A DNA stretch of 22,130 nucleotides. Source: DATEEW01 sp035273665 (GTDB lineage Bacteria; Pseudomonadota; Gammaproteobacteria; Burkholderiales; SG8-39). The position numbers and the translations under genes were made by a program. Shown here in pieces: positions 14,645-22,130 of the stretch. Position 1 is the first letter of the stretch; each line of letters starts with the position of its first letter. The notes under the pieces were generated by a model. That model saw nothing but the letters and a program-made list of their open reading frames with translations, was not told where the DNA came from and ran no database searches. The DNA lies in assembly GCA_035273665.1 (NCBI GenBank), contig DATEOW010000118.1, positions 1-22,130 on the forward strand, given 5' to 3'.

Positions 14645-15292
14645 ATGCGATTGCGCCATTTTATTGCATCACTGCTTCTCGCGGGTTTTACATTCGGCGG
14701 CGGAACTGCCGCAGCGAACAGTATCAATCTCGTCGGCACCTTCGGCACCAAGGCGCTGGTGTCCATTAACGGCAGCTCGCCGAAAAAAATGGCGCCGGGG
14801 GATAAAAGCCCGGAGGGCATCCTCCTGGTTAGCGTCACCAGCGACAGCGCGACTTTCGAAGTCGATGGCCAGCGACGCACGCTGAAAATGGGGCAACACT
14901 ATGCATCCACAAGCAGCGGAACAGCCCCCACCGTTATCTTAGGCGCGGACTCGCGCGGTCACTTTGTCACGCAAGGCATGATCAACGGATCAGCCGCCAC
15001 CTTTATGGTGGATACCGGTGCTTCCATGGTTGCGATATCCGCCGGCGATGCGCATCGCATGAACATCAAATACCGAGATGGCGAAGTGGGCTGGGTAAGC
15101 ACGGCGAACGGGACCGTCGCTGCATACCGGGTGAGGCTCGATTCGGTACGCGTCGGAGCGATCAACTTAACCGGTGTCGACGCCCTCATCACCGAGGCAC
15201 CGATGCCTTATGTATTGCTCGGCATGAGCTTCTTGAACCGTTTGGAAATGAAGCGCAGTGGCGAACAGATGACGCTTACACGCAGATATTGA
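14645..15292 (+). CDS. Retropepsin-like aspartic protease, exported
   Basis: 215 aa from ATG 14645, chosen because the signal peptide MRLRHFIASLLLAGFTFGGG begins there; ATG 14636 and 14612 are in frame but less suitable. After the signal (to about 24), residues 27-86 (VGTFGTKALVSINGS, KMAPGDKSPEGILLVSV, LKMGQ) resemble the periplasmic HR domain of GspC-type proteins. Residues 105-215 are a clan AA retropepsin-like domain with the active-site motif FMVDTGAS (Asp123) and the closing YVLLGMSFLNRLEM. Retropepsins act as dimers, so one Asp per chain is expected. Substrate unknown. A strong terminator follows. Confidence 0.88.
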   Translation: MRLRHFIASLLLAGFTFGGGTAAANSINLVGTFGTKALVSINGSSPKKMAPGDKSPEGILLVSVTSDSATFEVDGQRRTLKMGQHYASTSSGTAPTVILGADSRGHFVTQGMINGSAATFMVDTGASMVAISAGDAHRMNIKYRDGEVGWVSTANGTVAAYRVRLDSVRVGAINLTGVDALITEAPMPYVLLGMSFLNRLEMKRSGEQMTLTRRY

Positions 15293-15311
15293 TCCTGTCC
15301 GGGTATAGAAC

Positions 15312-15342
15312 AAAAAAGCCGATCCACAGATCGGCTTTTTTT
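15312..15342. terminator. Bidirectional terminator between the protease gene and folE2
   Basis: 7-bp stem GCCGATC (15318-15324) with GATCGGC (15329-15335), loop CACA, flanked by A6 and T7. It serves both convergent genes. Confidence 0.92.
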
Positions 15343-15357
15343 GTCGGCGCAGCAACA

Positions 15358-16164
15358 CTATTCCTTCGTCTTATCGCGTTCGATGAGTGCGTAAGCCGAG
15401 TGGTTGTGAATGGACTCGAAGTTTTCCGATTCCACTACATAGGACTCGATGCGGTCGTCCGCATTCAATCGAGCCGCAACATCACGCACCAGGTCTTCGA
15501 CGAATTTCGGGTTGTCATACGCGCGCTCGGTCACATACTTTTCATCGGGCCGCTTTAGCAAACCATAAAGCTCGCAAGAGGCTTCCTTCTCTGCATATTC
15601 GATCAGCTCTTCGATCCAAACCATTCCGTGCGTCTTGGCACTGATCGTCACATGCGAACGCTGATTGTGCGCCCCATAATCGGAGATCTTCTTCGAGCAC
15701 GGGCAAAGGCTCGTGACCGGTACGATCACTTTCATCTTGAAACACTGTTTGCCGTTTTCGATTTCGCCGGTAAAGGTAACTTCGTAATCAAGCAGGCTTT
15801 GCACGCCGGATACAGGCGCAGTTTTGTTGACGAAATAAGGGAAGGCCATGCTGATATGGCCCGTCTTGGCTTCAAGACGATCGACCATTTCGGTCACCAT
15901 CCGCTTGAAGGATTCGACCGAAATCTCTCGCTCGTGCGCATTCAGGATTTCGACGAAGCGCGACATGTGCGTGCCTTTGAACTGATGCGGCAGGCCCACA
16001 TACATATTGAAATTGGCGATGGTGTACTGCACGCCACCACTCTTTTCCGACACCTTGACCGGGTGACGGATCGACTTGATGCCGACTTGGTTGATGGCCA
16101 ACTGCCGGGTATCAAGAGAGCTTTGCACGTCCGGGATGGTGCTTACCGGATCACGAGTATTCAT
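15358..16164 (-). CDS. folE2: GTP cyclohydrolase FolE2 (type IB)
   Basis: 268 aa from ATG 16164, which has AAAGG at good spacing; the frame is open to 16185 but that upstream GTG lacks a site. It converts GTP to dihydroneopterin triphosphate, the first step of folate synthesis. PDVQSS, IKSIRHPV, SRFVEILN and the Cys154/Cys156 motif VTSLCPCSK are FolE2 hallmarks. Type IB enzymes do not depend strictly on zinc and are often induced by zinc shortage, though I see no clear Zur box here. It lies 157 nt downstream of dxs, with two small hairpins in the gap, so it may have its own promoter. Confidence 0.95.
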   Translation of the reverse strand: MNTRDPVSTIPDVQSSLDTRQLAINQVGIKSIRHPVKVSEKSGGVQYTIANFNMYVGLPHQFKGTHMSRFVEILNAHEREISVESFKRMVTEMVDRLEAKTGHISMAFPYFVNKTAPVSGVQSLLDYEVTFTGEIENGKQCFKMKVIVPVTSLCPCSKKISDYGAHNQRSHVTISAKTHGMVWIEELIEYAEKEASCELYGLLKRPDEKYVTERAYDNPKFVEDLVRDVAARLNADDRIESYVVESENFESIHNHSAYALIERDKTKE

Positions 16165-16191
16165 GAGAGACCTTTCGCCCGGCACTGAGGA

Positions 16192-16236
16192 GGAAGCAGG
16201 CTTCCCGACGTTGTCCGCGCTGCGGCCGGGCGCCGC
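16192..16236 (-). other. Small inverted repeats in the folE2 leader
   Basis: GGAAGC/GCTTCC (16192-16205, 2-nt centre) and GCGGC/GCCGC (16222-16236, 5-nt loop) lie in the 157-nt dxs-folE2 gap. A TAGAAT hexamer (minus strand, 16264-16259) could be a -10 element but has no good -35. They could shape translation or be binding sites; I recognise no known riboswitch. Confidence 0.25.
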
Positions 16237-16321
16237 TAACGCGAAGGAGGACAGCCCGATTCTAGCAATTTAAGCGGCCGCCCGCACTCCCGCCCCCATA
16301 ATAGACATACAAAGCATAGGG

Positions 16322-18208
16322 TTACTTCATGGTTGCAGCGGGAAGATCCGCCTTCAACCCGAGGCGCGCGTGTATTGCCGCGATGATCCCTGCACTATCA
16401 AGCCCCACGGCCGACAACAGCGATTGCTGATCACCATGATCGATAAATTGGTCTGGCAAGCCCAGTTGCAAGAGCGCCGCTTGTTCGTTTCTTTCGGCGA
16501 GTGCCTCCGCAACCGCACTGCCCGCACCGCCGGCAATCGCGTTTTCTTCGACAGTGACGAGCAAATCATGCGTTCGAGCTAGCTTAAGGACCAGCGCGTC
16601 GTCTAGAGGTTTGACGAAACGCATATTCACGACGGTTGCATCCAGTTTCTCGCCGGCTTCCAAAGCCGCCCCGAGTAAGGTGCCGAAGGCCAGAATCGCC
16701 ACACGGCGCCCTTCGCGTCGAATCTCGCCCTTACCGACGGGTAAGGCTTGCATTTGCTTTTCCACCGGGACGCCGGCGCCGCTGCCGCGCGGATAACGCA
16801 CCGCCGAAGGGCCGTTCAAGGTATAGGCGGTATAAAGCATCTGCCGACATTCATTCTCGTCCGCGGGTGTCATGACAGTAATGTTCGGAACGCAGCGCAG
16901 ATACGACAAATCATAGGCACCGTGATGCGTTGCGCCATCCGCGCCGACCAGACCCGCTCGATCGAGCGCGAATACGACGGGCAGATTCTGGATCTGCACA
17001 TCGTGTATGAGCTGGTCATACGCGCGCTGTAAGAAGGTTGAGTAAATCGCCACGACGGGCTTCATGCCCTCGCAGGCGAGGCCTGCCGCAAAAGTCACGG
17101 CGTGTTGTTCTGCAATGCCTACGTCAAAATATCGATCAGGGAAACTCTCCGCAAACTTCACCAGCCCCGAACCTTCGCGCATCGCCGGCGTAATGGCTAT
17201 GACACGCGGATCTTGGGCGGCGATGTCGCACAGCCATTCACCGAACACCTGAGTGAAGGTGGGTTTGTTGTTGACCTTGACGGTGACGCTGGGAATGCCG
17301 GTATCCGGCGTGAATTTGGAGACGCCGTGATACAACACGGGGTCGGCCTCCGCGAGCTTGTAGCCCTGGCCCTTGCGCGTCACGACATGCAGAAACTGGG
17401 GACCCTTCAGTGCCTTGATATTCGTTAGCGTTGGAATGAGGGAATCAAGATCATGGCCGTCAATCGGTCCCACATAGTTAAAACCGAACTCCTCGAACAT
17501 GGTGGACGGTACAACCATTCCCTTGGCATGCTCTTCCACGCGTTTAGCCAGTTCCCATAAGGGCGGCAGGCTCGATAGCACTTTCTCTGCCGCTTTCTTC
17601 GCGACCCGATAGAAGCGCCCGGATACGAGGCGCGCCAAATAACGATTCATGGCGCCGACCGGCGGCGAGATGGACATATCGTTGTCGTTTAGGATGACCA
17701 AGACATTGGTATCCATCACGCCGGCGTTATTCATCGCCTCGAAAGCCATGCCTGCCGACATGGCGCCGTCGCCGATGACCGCGATGCAATGGCGCGACTC
17801 GCCTTTAAGCTTTGCGGCTTGGGCCATGCCGAGCGCGGCTGAAATCGAAGTGCTGGAGTGAGCCGTCCCGAAGGTATCGAATTCACTTTCACTGCGCTTG
17901 GGGAAACCCGAAATGCCGCCGAGCATCCGTAGCTGCGCCATGCCGGCGCGCCGGCCGGTCAAGATCTTGTGCGGATAAGTCTGATGACCGACATCCCAGA
18001 CAATGCGGTCTTCCGGCGTGTTGAATACATAATGCAAGGCGATTGCCAGTTCAACCGTACCCAGATTCGACGAAAGATGACCGCCGGTCTTGCTCACGGA
18101 ATCGAGGACAAAGCCGCGCAACTCGTCGGCGAGCTGAGGCAACTGCCTGCGCTCCAAGGCCCGCAACTGTGATGGGGATTCGATCTGATCGAGTAATTCG
18201 TAGGTCAT
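16322..18208 (-). CDS. dxs: 1-deoxy-D-xylulose-5-phosphate synthase
   Basis: 628 aa, full length. It condenses pyruvate and glyceraldehyde 3-phosphate with thiamine diphosphate, the entry step of the MEP isoprenoid pathway. It has GGHLSSNLGTVELAIALHYVF, WDVGHQTYPHKILTGR, the ThDP-Mg site IGDGAMSAGMAFEAMNN, the ITPAMREGSGL segment, DVGIAEQHAVTFAAGLA with the catalytic Glu, and the C-terminal transketolase domain. It starts 3 nt behind ispA, so it is likely translated in tandem with it. The order xseB-ispA-dxs is widely conserved. Confidence 0.98.
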   Translation of the reverse strand: MTYELLDQIESPSQLRALERRQLPQLADELRGFVLDSVSKTGGHLSSNLGTVELAIALHYVFNTPEDRIVWDVGHQTYPHKILTGRRAGMAQLRMLGGISGFPKRSESEFDTFGTAHSSTSISAALGMAQAAKLKGESRHCIAVIGDGAMSAGMAFEAMNNAGVMDTNVLVILNDNDMSISPPVGAMNRYLARLVSGRFYRVAKKAAEKVLSSLPPLWELAKRVEEHAKGMVVPSTMFEEFGFNYVGPIDGHDLDSLIPTLTNIKALKGPQFLHVVTRKGQGYKLAEADPVLYHGVSKFTPDTGIPSVTVKVNNKPTFTQVFGEWLCDIAAQDPRVIAITPAMREGSGLVKFAESFPDRYFDVGIAEQHAVTFAAGLACEGMKPVVAIYSTFLQRAYDQLIHDVQIQNLPVVFALDRAGLVGADGATHHGAYDLSYLRCVPNITVMTPADENECRQMLYTAYTLNGPSAVRYPRGSGAGVPVEKQMQALPVGKGEIRREGRRVAILAFGTLLGAALEAGEKLDATVVNMRFVKPLDDALVLKLARTHDLLVTVEENAIAGGAGSAVAEALAERNEQAALLQLGLPDQFIDHGDQQSLLSAVGLDSAGIIAAIHARLGLKADLPAATMK

Positions 18209-18211
18209 GAC

Positions 18212-19102
18212 TTAAGATTTTCGCAGCACTATAAAATCGGCGAGGCGATGCAGTTGCGCGGCGCTCGCACCGAAGCTTTCCAGCGCCTCATGGGCGTCCT
18301 GCCGCAATTGTTCGGCCCACTCTTTCGCTTGCGGCAAACCCATCAAGGAAACGTAGGTCGGTTTGCCTTGTGCGGCGTCCTTGCCCGCGGTTTTTCCTAG
18401 CGCGTCGCTGGTGGATTCCGCGTCCAGCACGTCATCCACCACTTGGAAGGCAAGGCCAACGAATTTGGCATAACGGTCCAACCGTTCCAGTTGGGCCGCG
18501 TCTACCTTACCGCAATGCGCTCCCAACAACACAGACGCACGGATCAAAGCACCTGTTTTAAGGATATGCATGAATTCTAGCTCCGGCAGGCTTAGATTCT
18601 GCCCGACCGATGCCAAGTCAATGGCTTGTCCGCCCGCCATGCCACGCGATCCACTCGCTTGTGACAGTACGCGCAACATTTCCAAGCGCGTCTGGGCGGG
18701 GATGTGATCGCATAGGGTCAACGTTTCAAAGGCAAGGGCTTGGAGCGCATCTCCTGCCAGCATCGCGGTCGCTTCATCGAATTGGATGTGCACGGTGGGT
18801 TTGCCTCGGCGCAGCACATCGTCGTCCATGCACGGCAGATCGTCGTGGATTAAGGAATAGGCATGGATGAACTCCACGGCGCAAGACGCTGCAGCGAGAC
18901 ATTCCGGTTTCGCGCCGACAACGGCGCCGGCAGCATAGACGAGCAAGGGCCTTACCCGCTTTCCTCCTCCCAAGACCGCGTAAGCCATGGCCTGATGCAA
19001 GCGTTGAGGCGTGTGGTCTACCGACGGCAAGGCGATCTGGAGGGAATTCTCTACCCGCTCCTGTACATCCTTCGTCCACGCTTGAAAATCGGTTTCAGCC
19101 AT
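18212..19102 (-). CDS. ispA: Farnesyl diphosphate synthase (polyprenyl synthetase)
   Basis: 296 aa. It joins IPP to DMAPP and GPP to make farnesyl diphosphate, releasing PPi. The first Asp-rich motif is DDLPCMDDD (87-95, with the two-residue insertion of bacterial FPP synthases) followed by LRRGKPTVH. The second is DDVLD at 223-227. GGGKRVRPLL (45-54) and GGQAIDL are also present. Its start overlaps the end of xseB by 8 nt, so translation is coupled, and dxs follows after 3 nt. Product length is inferred from the family, not proven. Confidence 0.96.
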   Translation of the reverse strand: MAETDFQAWTKDVQERVENSLQIALPSVDHTPQRLHQAMAYAVLGGGKRVRPLLVYAAGAVVGAKPECLAAASCAVEFIHAYSLIHDDLPCMDDDVLRRGKPTVHIQFDEATAMLAGDALQALAFETLTLCDHIPAQTRLEMLRVLSQASGSRGMAGGQAIDLASVGQNLSLPELEFMHILKTGALIRASVLLGAHCGKVDAAQLERLDRYAKFVGLAFQVVDDVLDAESTSDALGKTAGKDAAQGKPTYVSLMGLPQAKEWAEQLRQDAHEALESFGASAAQLHRLADFIVLRKS

Positions 19103-19340
19103 TCACCGGCGGGTCGCCCGAAAAGGGTTGCAGGTTGCCATCCTCGAGTACGCGCACTTGCTGCTCGGCGCGGGCAAGCGTGTCCTGACAAAAACGTGCC
19201 AGTTCGAGTCCGCGCTTGTGCGCGGCAAGCGATTGTTCGAGGCTCAGATCGCCTGTCTCCATACTCGCGACAAGCCCTTCAAGCTCTTTCAAAGCGGCTT
19301 CGAAATCGGCAGGTGCCGGGGAGGACGAATCGGTAGACAT
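19095..19340 (-). CDS. xseB: Exodeoxyribonuclease VII small subunit
   Basis: 81 aa. DFEAALKELEGLVASMETG, LSLEQSLAAHKRGLELARFC and the following LARAEQQVRVLEDG form the usual helical hairpin that wraps the XseA helices. The Pro/Ser/Asp-rich start (MSTDSSSPAPA) is normal. There is no evident Shine-Dalgarno sequence before ATG 19340. It heads the xseB-ispA-dxs run, and the 231-bp region upstream is shared with the divergent Rieske gene. Confidence 0.94.
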   Translation of the reverse strand: MSTDSSSPAPADFEAALKELEGLVASMETGDLSLEQSLAAHKRGLELARFCQDTLARAEQQVRVLEDGNLQPFSGDPPVNG

Positions 19341-19571
19341 AGAGGGAGCAATAGGAAGCGCGCAACCTTAACTGAAGGGCGACGGGACGGCAACCAAGAA
19401 AAATAAGGGCTTGGACACCCGCGCGCCCTTCGTTCCGGATTACGGGCGAAGGTCTTGATAAATAGAGGGAACTCCAAGTCTCTTGGGGTATCATAGCGGG
19501 TCCATTTGGGCTCCGGTCGTGCGCCATGCGCGCGACTCCCTTTCACTCAAGTCTGGAGGCTAGGCGACGAA

Positions 19572-20681
19572 ATGTCCGCAATTCCGCGTAACCGGTTCGA
19601 GCTGAAACAGGCCACTCCGCAGCTGCCTGTATCTTGGTACTTCGATCAGCGTATTTTCGAATTGGAGAAGAAACTTCTCTTCGATGCCGGTCCTGGCTAT
19701 GTCGGCCATGGACTTATGGTGCCGAATGCCGGTGACTATCACACGCTGGAATGGCTGGATCACGCCAAGATGCTCGTGCACAACAAGCAGGGCGTCGAAC
19801 TGCTGACGAACATCTGCCGCCATCGACAGGCGGTGATGCTCGAGGGCCGCGGCACCGCGCGCAATATTGTTTGCCCCCTACATCGCTGGACCTACGATTT
19901 GCAAGGCTCGTTGATCGGCGCACCGCATTTCCCGGACACGCCCTGCAAATCGTTGGGCAAATCGCCCCTGCAAAACTGGAATGGTCTGCTCTTTGCCGGG
20001 CCACGACATGTCGAGCAGGATCTTGCGCAGTTCGGCGCGGGACAGGACTTCGATTTCTCCGGCTATGTCTACGATCGCACGGTGATCAGCGAGTACAAGC
20101 AGAACTGGAAAAGTTTCATCGAGGTGTATCTCGAGGACTATCACGTCGAGCCTTTCCATCCCGGTCTGGGCAACTTCGTTACTTGTGAAGATTTACGCTG
20201 GGAGTTTGGCGAAACGTATTCGGTGCAAACCGTCGGCGTTCGCAATGCGCTGGCAAAGGCGGGGTCGCCGACTTATCAGCGCTGGCATCAAGTGCTGCGC
20301 GAATACATGGGCGACAAGCAACCCAAGCACGGGGCGATCTGGATGCTGTATTACCCCAACGTCATGCTCGAGTGGTATCCGCATGTGCTCATCGTCAGCA
20401 CGCTCATCCCACGCTCGCCGCAACACACGACTAACGTCGTCGAGTTCTACTATCCGGAAGAGTTGGCGCTGTTTGAACGGGAATTCGTCGAAGCACAGCA
20501 GGCCGCGTACGCGGAAACTGCGGTAGAAGACGACGAAATTGCGATGCGCATGGATCGCGGGCGCCGCGCACTTTACGAAATGGGACAGAACGACGCGGGC
20601 CCGTATCAAAGCCCCATGGAAGACGGCATGCTGCATTTCCACGAGTACATCCGGGCCCGTTTACAGTCCGGCCCGCCATGA
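19572..20681 (+). CDS. Rieske [2Fe-2S] oxygenase-like alpha subunit
   Basis: 369 aa from ATG 19572 (GGAGG 12 nt upstream); the open frame reaches back to 19506, but the extra residues look non-coding. The Rieske centre is Cys82-x-His84 and Cys101-x2-His104 (NICRHR, VCPLHRW). The catalytic domain has NWKSFIEVYLEDYHVEPFHP with Glu188, His191 and His196, matching the bridging carboxylate and mononuclear iron His ligands of ring-hydroxylating dioxygenases. It should therefore be an active non-haem iron oxygenase rather than only an electron carrier. No ferredoxin, reductase or beta subunit is nearby, so the substrate and redox partner are unknown. Its stop overlaps the sulfurtransferase start (ATGA, 20678-20681). 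A Rieske gene divergent from xseB-ispA-dxs is seen in other betaproteobacteria. Confidence 0.88.
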   Translation: MSAIPRNRFELKQATPQLPVSWYFDQRIFELEKKLLFDAGPGYVGHGLMVPNAGDYHTLEWLDHAKMLVHNKQGVELLTNICRHRQAVMLEGRGTARNIVCPLHRWTYDLQGSLIGAPHFPDTPCKSLGKSPLQNWNGLLFAGPRHVEQDLAQFGAGQDFDFSGYVYDRTVISEYKQNWKSFIEVYLEDYHVEPFHPGLGNFVTCEDLRWEFGETYSVQTVGVRNALAKAGSPTYQRWHQVLREYMGDKQPKHGAIWMLYYPNVMLEWYPHVLIVSTLIPRSPQHTTNVVEFYYPEELALFEREFVEAQQAAYAETAVEDDEIAMRMDRGRRALYEMGQNDAGPYQSPMEDGMLHFHEYIRARLQSGPP

Positions 20682-21529
20682 ACTTCAGCACCCTCGTCGG
20701 AACGGATACGCTCGCGGCGCATCTGTCCGACGAGCGCTGGGTCGTTGTCGATTGCCGTCACGACTTATTGGATGTCGAAGCAGGGCGCCGCGCGTATAGC
20801 GAAGCGCACGTTCCGGGCGCATATTTTCTGCAGCTCGACACTGCGCTGTCGGGACCAAGGACGGGGACCAACGGACGTCATCCGCTACCGAAAGCGGATG
20901 AGCTTGCGGCTCGCTTGGGCGAAATCGGCATCGCAACCGGCAAGCAGGTCGTTGCTTACGATGCGCATGGCGGAATGTTCGCTGCGCGGCTGTGGTGGCT
21001 ATTGCGCTGGCTCGGGCACGACACGGTCGCGGTCCTCGATGGAGGGCTGACGCAGTGGATCGCAGAGGGCAGACCGCTCGACGGCGAAACGCCCCTGCGT
21101 CGTGCAAACACTTTCATTGCGCAAACGCATCCGACCGATGTGTCAGCCGATGAAATACTTGCCGCACTGGGGACGTCACGCATGCTGCTTGTGGATGCGC
21201 GTTCACCGGATCGTTATCGAGGCGACAACGAAACACTGGACCCGGTTGGCGGGCATATCCCCGGCGCGCGAAACCGCTTTTTCAAAAACAACCTCGCGGC
21301 AGACGGCCGCTTCAAACCCGCAGCGCAGTTGCGCAAGGAATGGCAAGACCTGCTCGCGATCACGCCGCCGGAAAATGTTGTGCATCAATGCGGCTCCGGC
21401 GTCACCGCTTGCCACAATCTGCTCGCCATGGAAGTGGCTGGTCTGCCGGGTAGCCGTCTCTACCCCGGCTCGTGGAGTGAGTGGTGTGCCAATACCTTGC
21501 GGCCCGTCGCCCGCGGTTCGGAAGAATGA
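20678..21529 (+). CDS. sseA: Sulfurtransferase, 3-mercaptopyruvate type
   Basis: 283 aa with two rhodanese domains. The first (about 8-135) is structural: it has VVDCRHDL, AHVPGAYFLQLD, GGMFAARLWWLLRWLGH and LDGGLTQW. The second (about 155-275) carries the active-site loop CGSGVTA with catalytic Cys238. CGSGVT is characteristic of mercaptopyruvate sulfurtransferases, whereas thiosulfate sulfurtransferases have basic residues there (CRKGVT). It moves sulfane sulfur to cyanide or thiol acceptors in the cytoplasm. It overlaps the Rieske gene by 4 nt and the DUF2784 gene by 4 nt, so all three are translationally coupled. The gene symbol rests on motif and length. Confidence 0.9.
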   Translation: MNFSTLVGTDTLAAHLSDERWVVVDCRHDLLDVEAGRRAYSEAHVPGAYFLQLDTALSGPRTGTNGRHPLPKADELAARLGEIGIATGKQVVAYDAHGGMFAARLWWLLRWLGHDTVAVLDGGLTQWIAEGRPLDGETPLRRANTFIAQTHPTDVSADEILAALGTSRMLLVDARSPDRYRGDNETLDPVGGHIPGARNRFFKNNLAADGRFKPAAQLRKEWQDLLAITPPENVVHQCGSGVTACHNLLAMEVAGLPGSRLYPGSWSEWCANTLRPVARGSEE

Positions 21530-21909
21530 ACGCCCTCTTTGCCGATACGATTCTCGTTCTTCATTTCGGTTTCGTCGCTTTTGTGGTGGGTGGCTTTTTT
21601 CTGATCCTGATCGGCGCCTGGCGGAATTGGTCTTTCATACATTCCCGAGCGTTTCGTTATAGCCATCTCGCCGCCATCGTGTTTGTCGCGGTTGAAGCGC
21701 TGGTAGGCGTTGCCTGCCCGCTAACCGTATGGGAGGACATCCTGCGCGGCGGAAGCGTGGAGGGCCCAGGGTTCATCGAGCGGTGGATTGGGCGGCTCAT
21801 GTTTTACGAACTGCCGCCTTGGATTTTCACGACCGCTTATGTGAGCTTTGCCGCGCTCGTCGGACTCCTCCTGTGGCTTATCCCGCCGCGCCCACGAAGC
21901 TCCAAGTAG
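21526..21909 (+). CDS. DUF2784 family membrane protein
   Basis: 127 aa from ATG 21526, which overlaps the sseA stop (ATGA). Three hydrophobic helices lie at about 5-28, 40-58 and 92-113. The stretch GVACPLTVWED followed by GFIERWIGRLMFYELPPWIF is the family signature. The function of the family is not known. Tight coupling to sseA and the Rieske gene suggests a shared role, perhaps as a membrane partner. Confidence 0.87.
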   Translation: MNALFADTILVLHFGFVAFVVGGFFLILIGAWRNWSFIHSRAFRYSHLAAIVFVAVEALVGVACPLTVWEDILRGGSVEGPGFIERWIGRLMFYELPPWIFTTAYVSFAALVGLLLWLIPPRPRSSK

Positions 21910-21959
21910 AATGCGCAAGTCATGACCTCCCCGTCCCCTCGTATTCGTGAGACACCGCC

Positions 21960-22130
21960 ATGCGCGTGTTAGTCATCGAAGCGTCTCCAGAAGCTCGTAT
22001 GCGCATCGAACAAGCGCTGCGTCATGCGATGCCGGACGTCACCGTTGTTCTGTGGGACCCGGCGCAACTAGGGCCGCCTCCGCCGAACTTCGATTGGGCG
22101 CGTCATGATTGTGTATTGCTCAGCGATGCC
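21960..22130 (+). CDS. N-terminal fragment, possible receiver-domain protein (cut by window edge)
   Basis: The first 57 codons are visible. MRVLVIEASPEARMRIEQAL looks like the first strand and helix of a CheY-like receiver domain, and HDCVLLSDA may be the third strand. The usual paired acidic residues after strand 1 are replaced by EA, so it could be a degenerate receiver. It starts 50 nt after the DUF2784 gene, with a weak GAG upstream. The domains that follow are outside the window. Confidence 0.45.
   Translation, partial: MRVLVIEASPEARMRIEQALRHAMPDVTVVLWDPAQLGPPPPNFDWARHDCVLLSDA

Noticed and set aside
16165..16321. Riboswitch upstream of folE2
   Set aside because: Only two short inverted repeats are visible. 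I cannot match the layout to a known folate, preQ1 or other riboswitch.
19441..19500. Sigma-70 promoter for the Rieske gene (TTGATA and TATCAT)
   Set aside because: The two hexamers (19455-19460 and 19489-19494) are 28 nt apart, too far for a sigma-70 promoter.

Overview
The window reads as ordinary chromosome of a Gram-negative betaproteobacterium, most like the Nitrosomonadales/Rhodocyclales side of the class. The grounds are: the gene order exbB-exbD-lpxK-trm112-kdsB-adk and the order xseB-ispA-dxs-folE2, both familiar from betaproteobacteria; lipid A and KDO genes (outer membrane); a PEP-CTERM protein; and a proton-pumping pyrophosphatase next to a pyrophosphate-dependent phosphofructokinase. 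The genus cannot be fixed from sequence alone. I see no tRNA, rRNA, insertion sequence, prophage or CRISPR array.

Layout. (1) 1-1000: a PEP-CTERM surface or secreted protein on the minus strand, with its own terminator and a good sigma-54 type promoter preceded by a dyad at enhancer-like distance. (2) 1001-8126: a long minus-strand run, read right to left as exbB, exbD, lpxK, trm112, kdsB, adk, pfp, hppA. The first part serves outer-membrane energisation and lipopolysaccharide synthesis. The last three genes form an adenylate/pyrophosphate energy module. (3) 8127-8526: a 400-bp divergent intergenic region with four DnaA-box-like 9-mers, an AT-rich stretch and a dyad. (4) 8527-11352: xseA, a PuuD-like membrane protein and sodB on the plus strand. 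(5) 11395-13815: a fumarylacetoacetate-hydrolase-family enzyme (minus), then a BMP-family lipoprotein and YajQ (plus). (6) 13924-15292: a class I glutamine amidotransferase and a retropepsin-like periplasmic protease, starting back to back 16 bp apart. (7) 15358-19340: xseB, ispA, dxs and folE2 on the minus strand (isoprenoid and folate precursors plus the small subunit of exonuclease VII). (8) 19572-22130: a Rieske oxygenase-like protein, a mercaptopyruvate-type sulfurtransferase and a DUF2784 membrane protein with overlapping starts and stops, then the first 57 codons of a possible receiver-domain protein cut by the window edge.

How the parts fit. PPi released by biosynthesis (including KdsB) can be used by Pfp for glycolytic phosphorylation or by HppA to pump protons, while Adk balances AMP, ADP and ATP. 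HppA carries the Lys/Thr pair of the K+-independent, H+-pumping subtype. Both exonuclease VII subunits are present, about 9 kb apart on opposite strands.

No clearly new multi-gene system is evident. The items most worth a second look are the sigma-54 control region of the PEP-CTERM gene, the DnaA-box cluster between exbB and xseA, the BMP-family Tat lipoprotein that seems to start at CTG, the PuuD-like membrane domain without its cytochrome, and the coupled Rieske/sulfurtransferase/DUF2784 cassette. Several starts were moved from the longest open frame on the basis of ribosome-binding sites and family N-termini.
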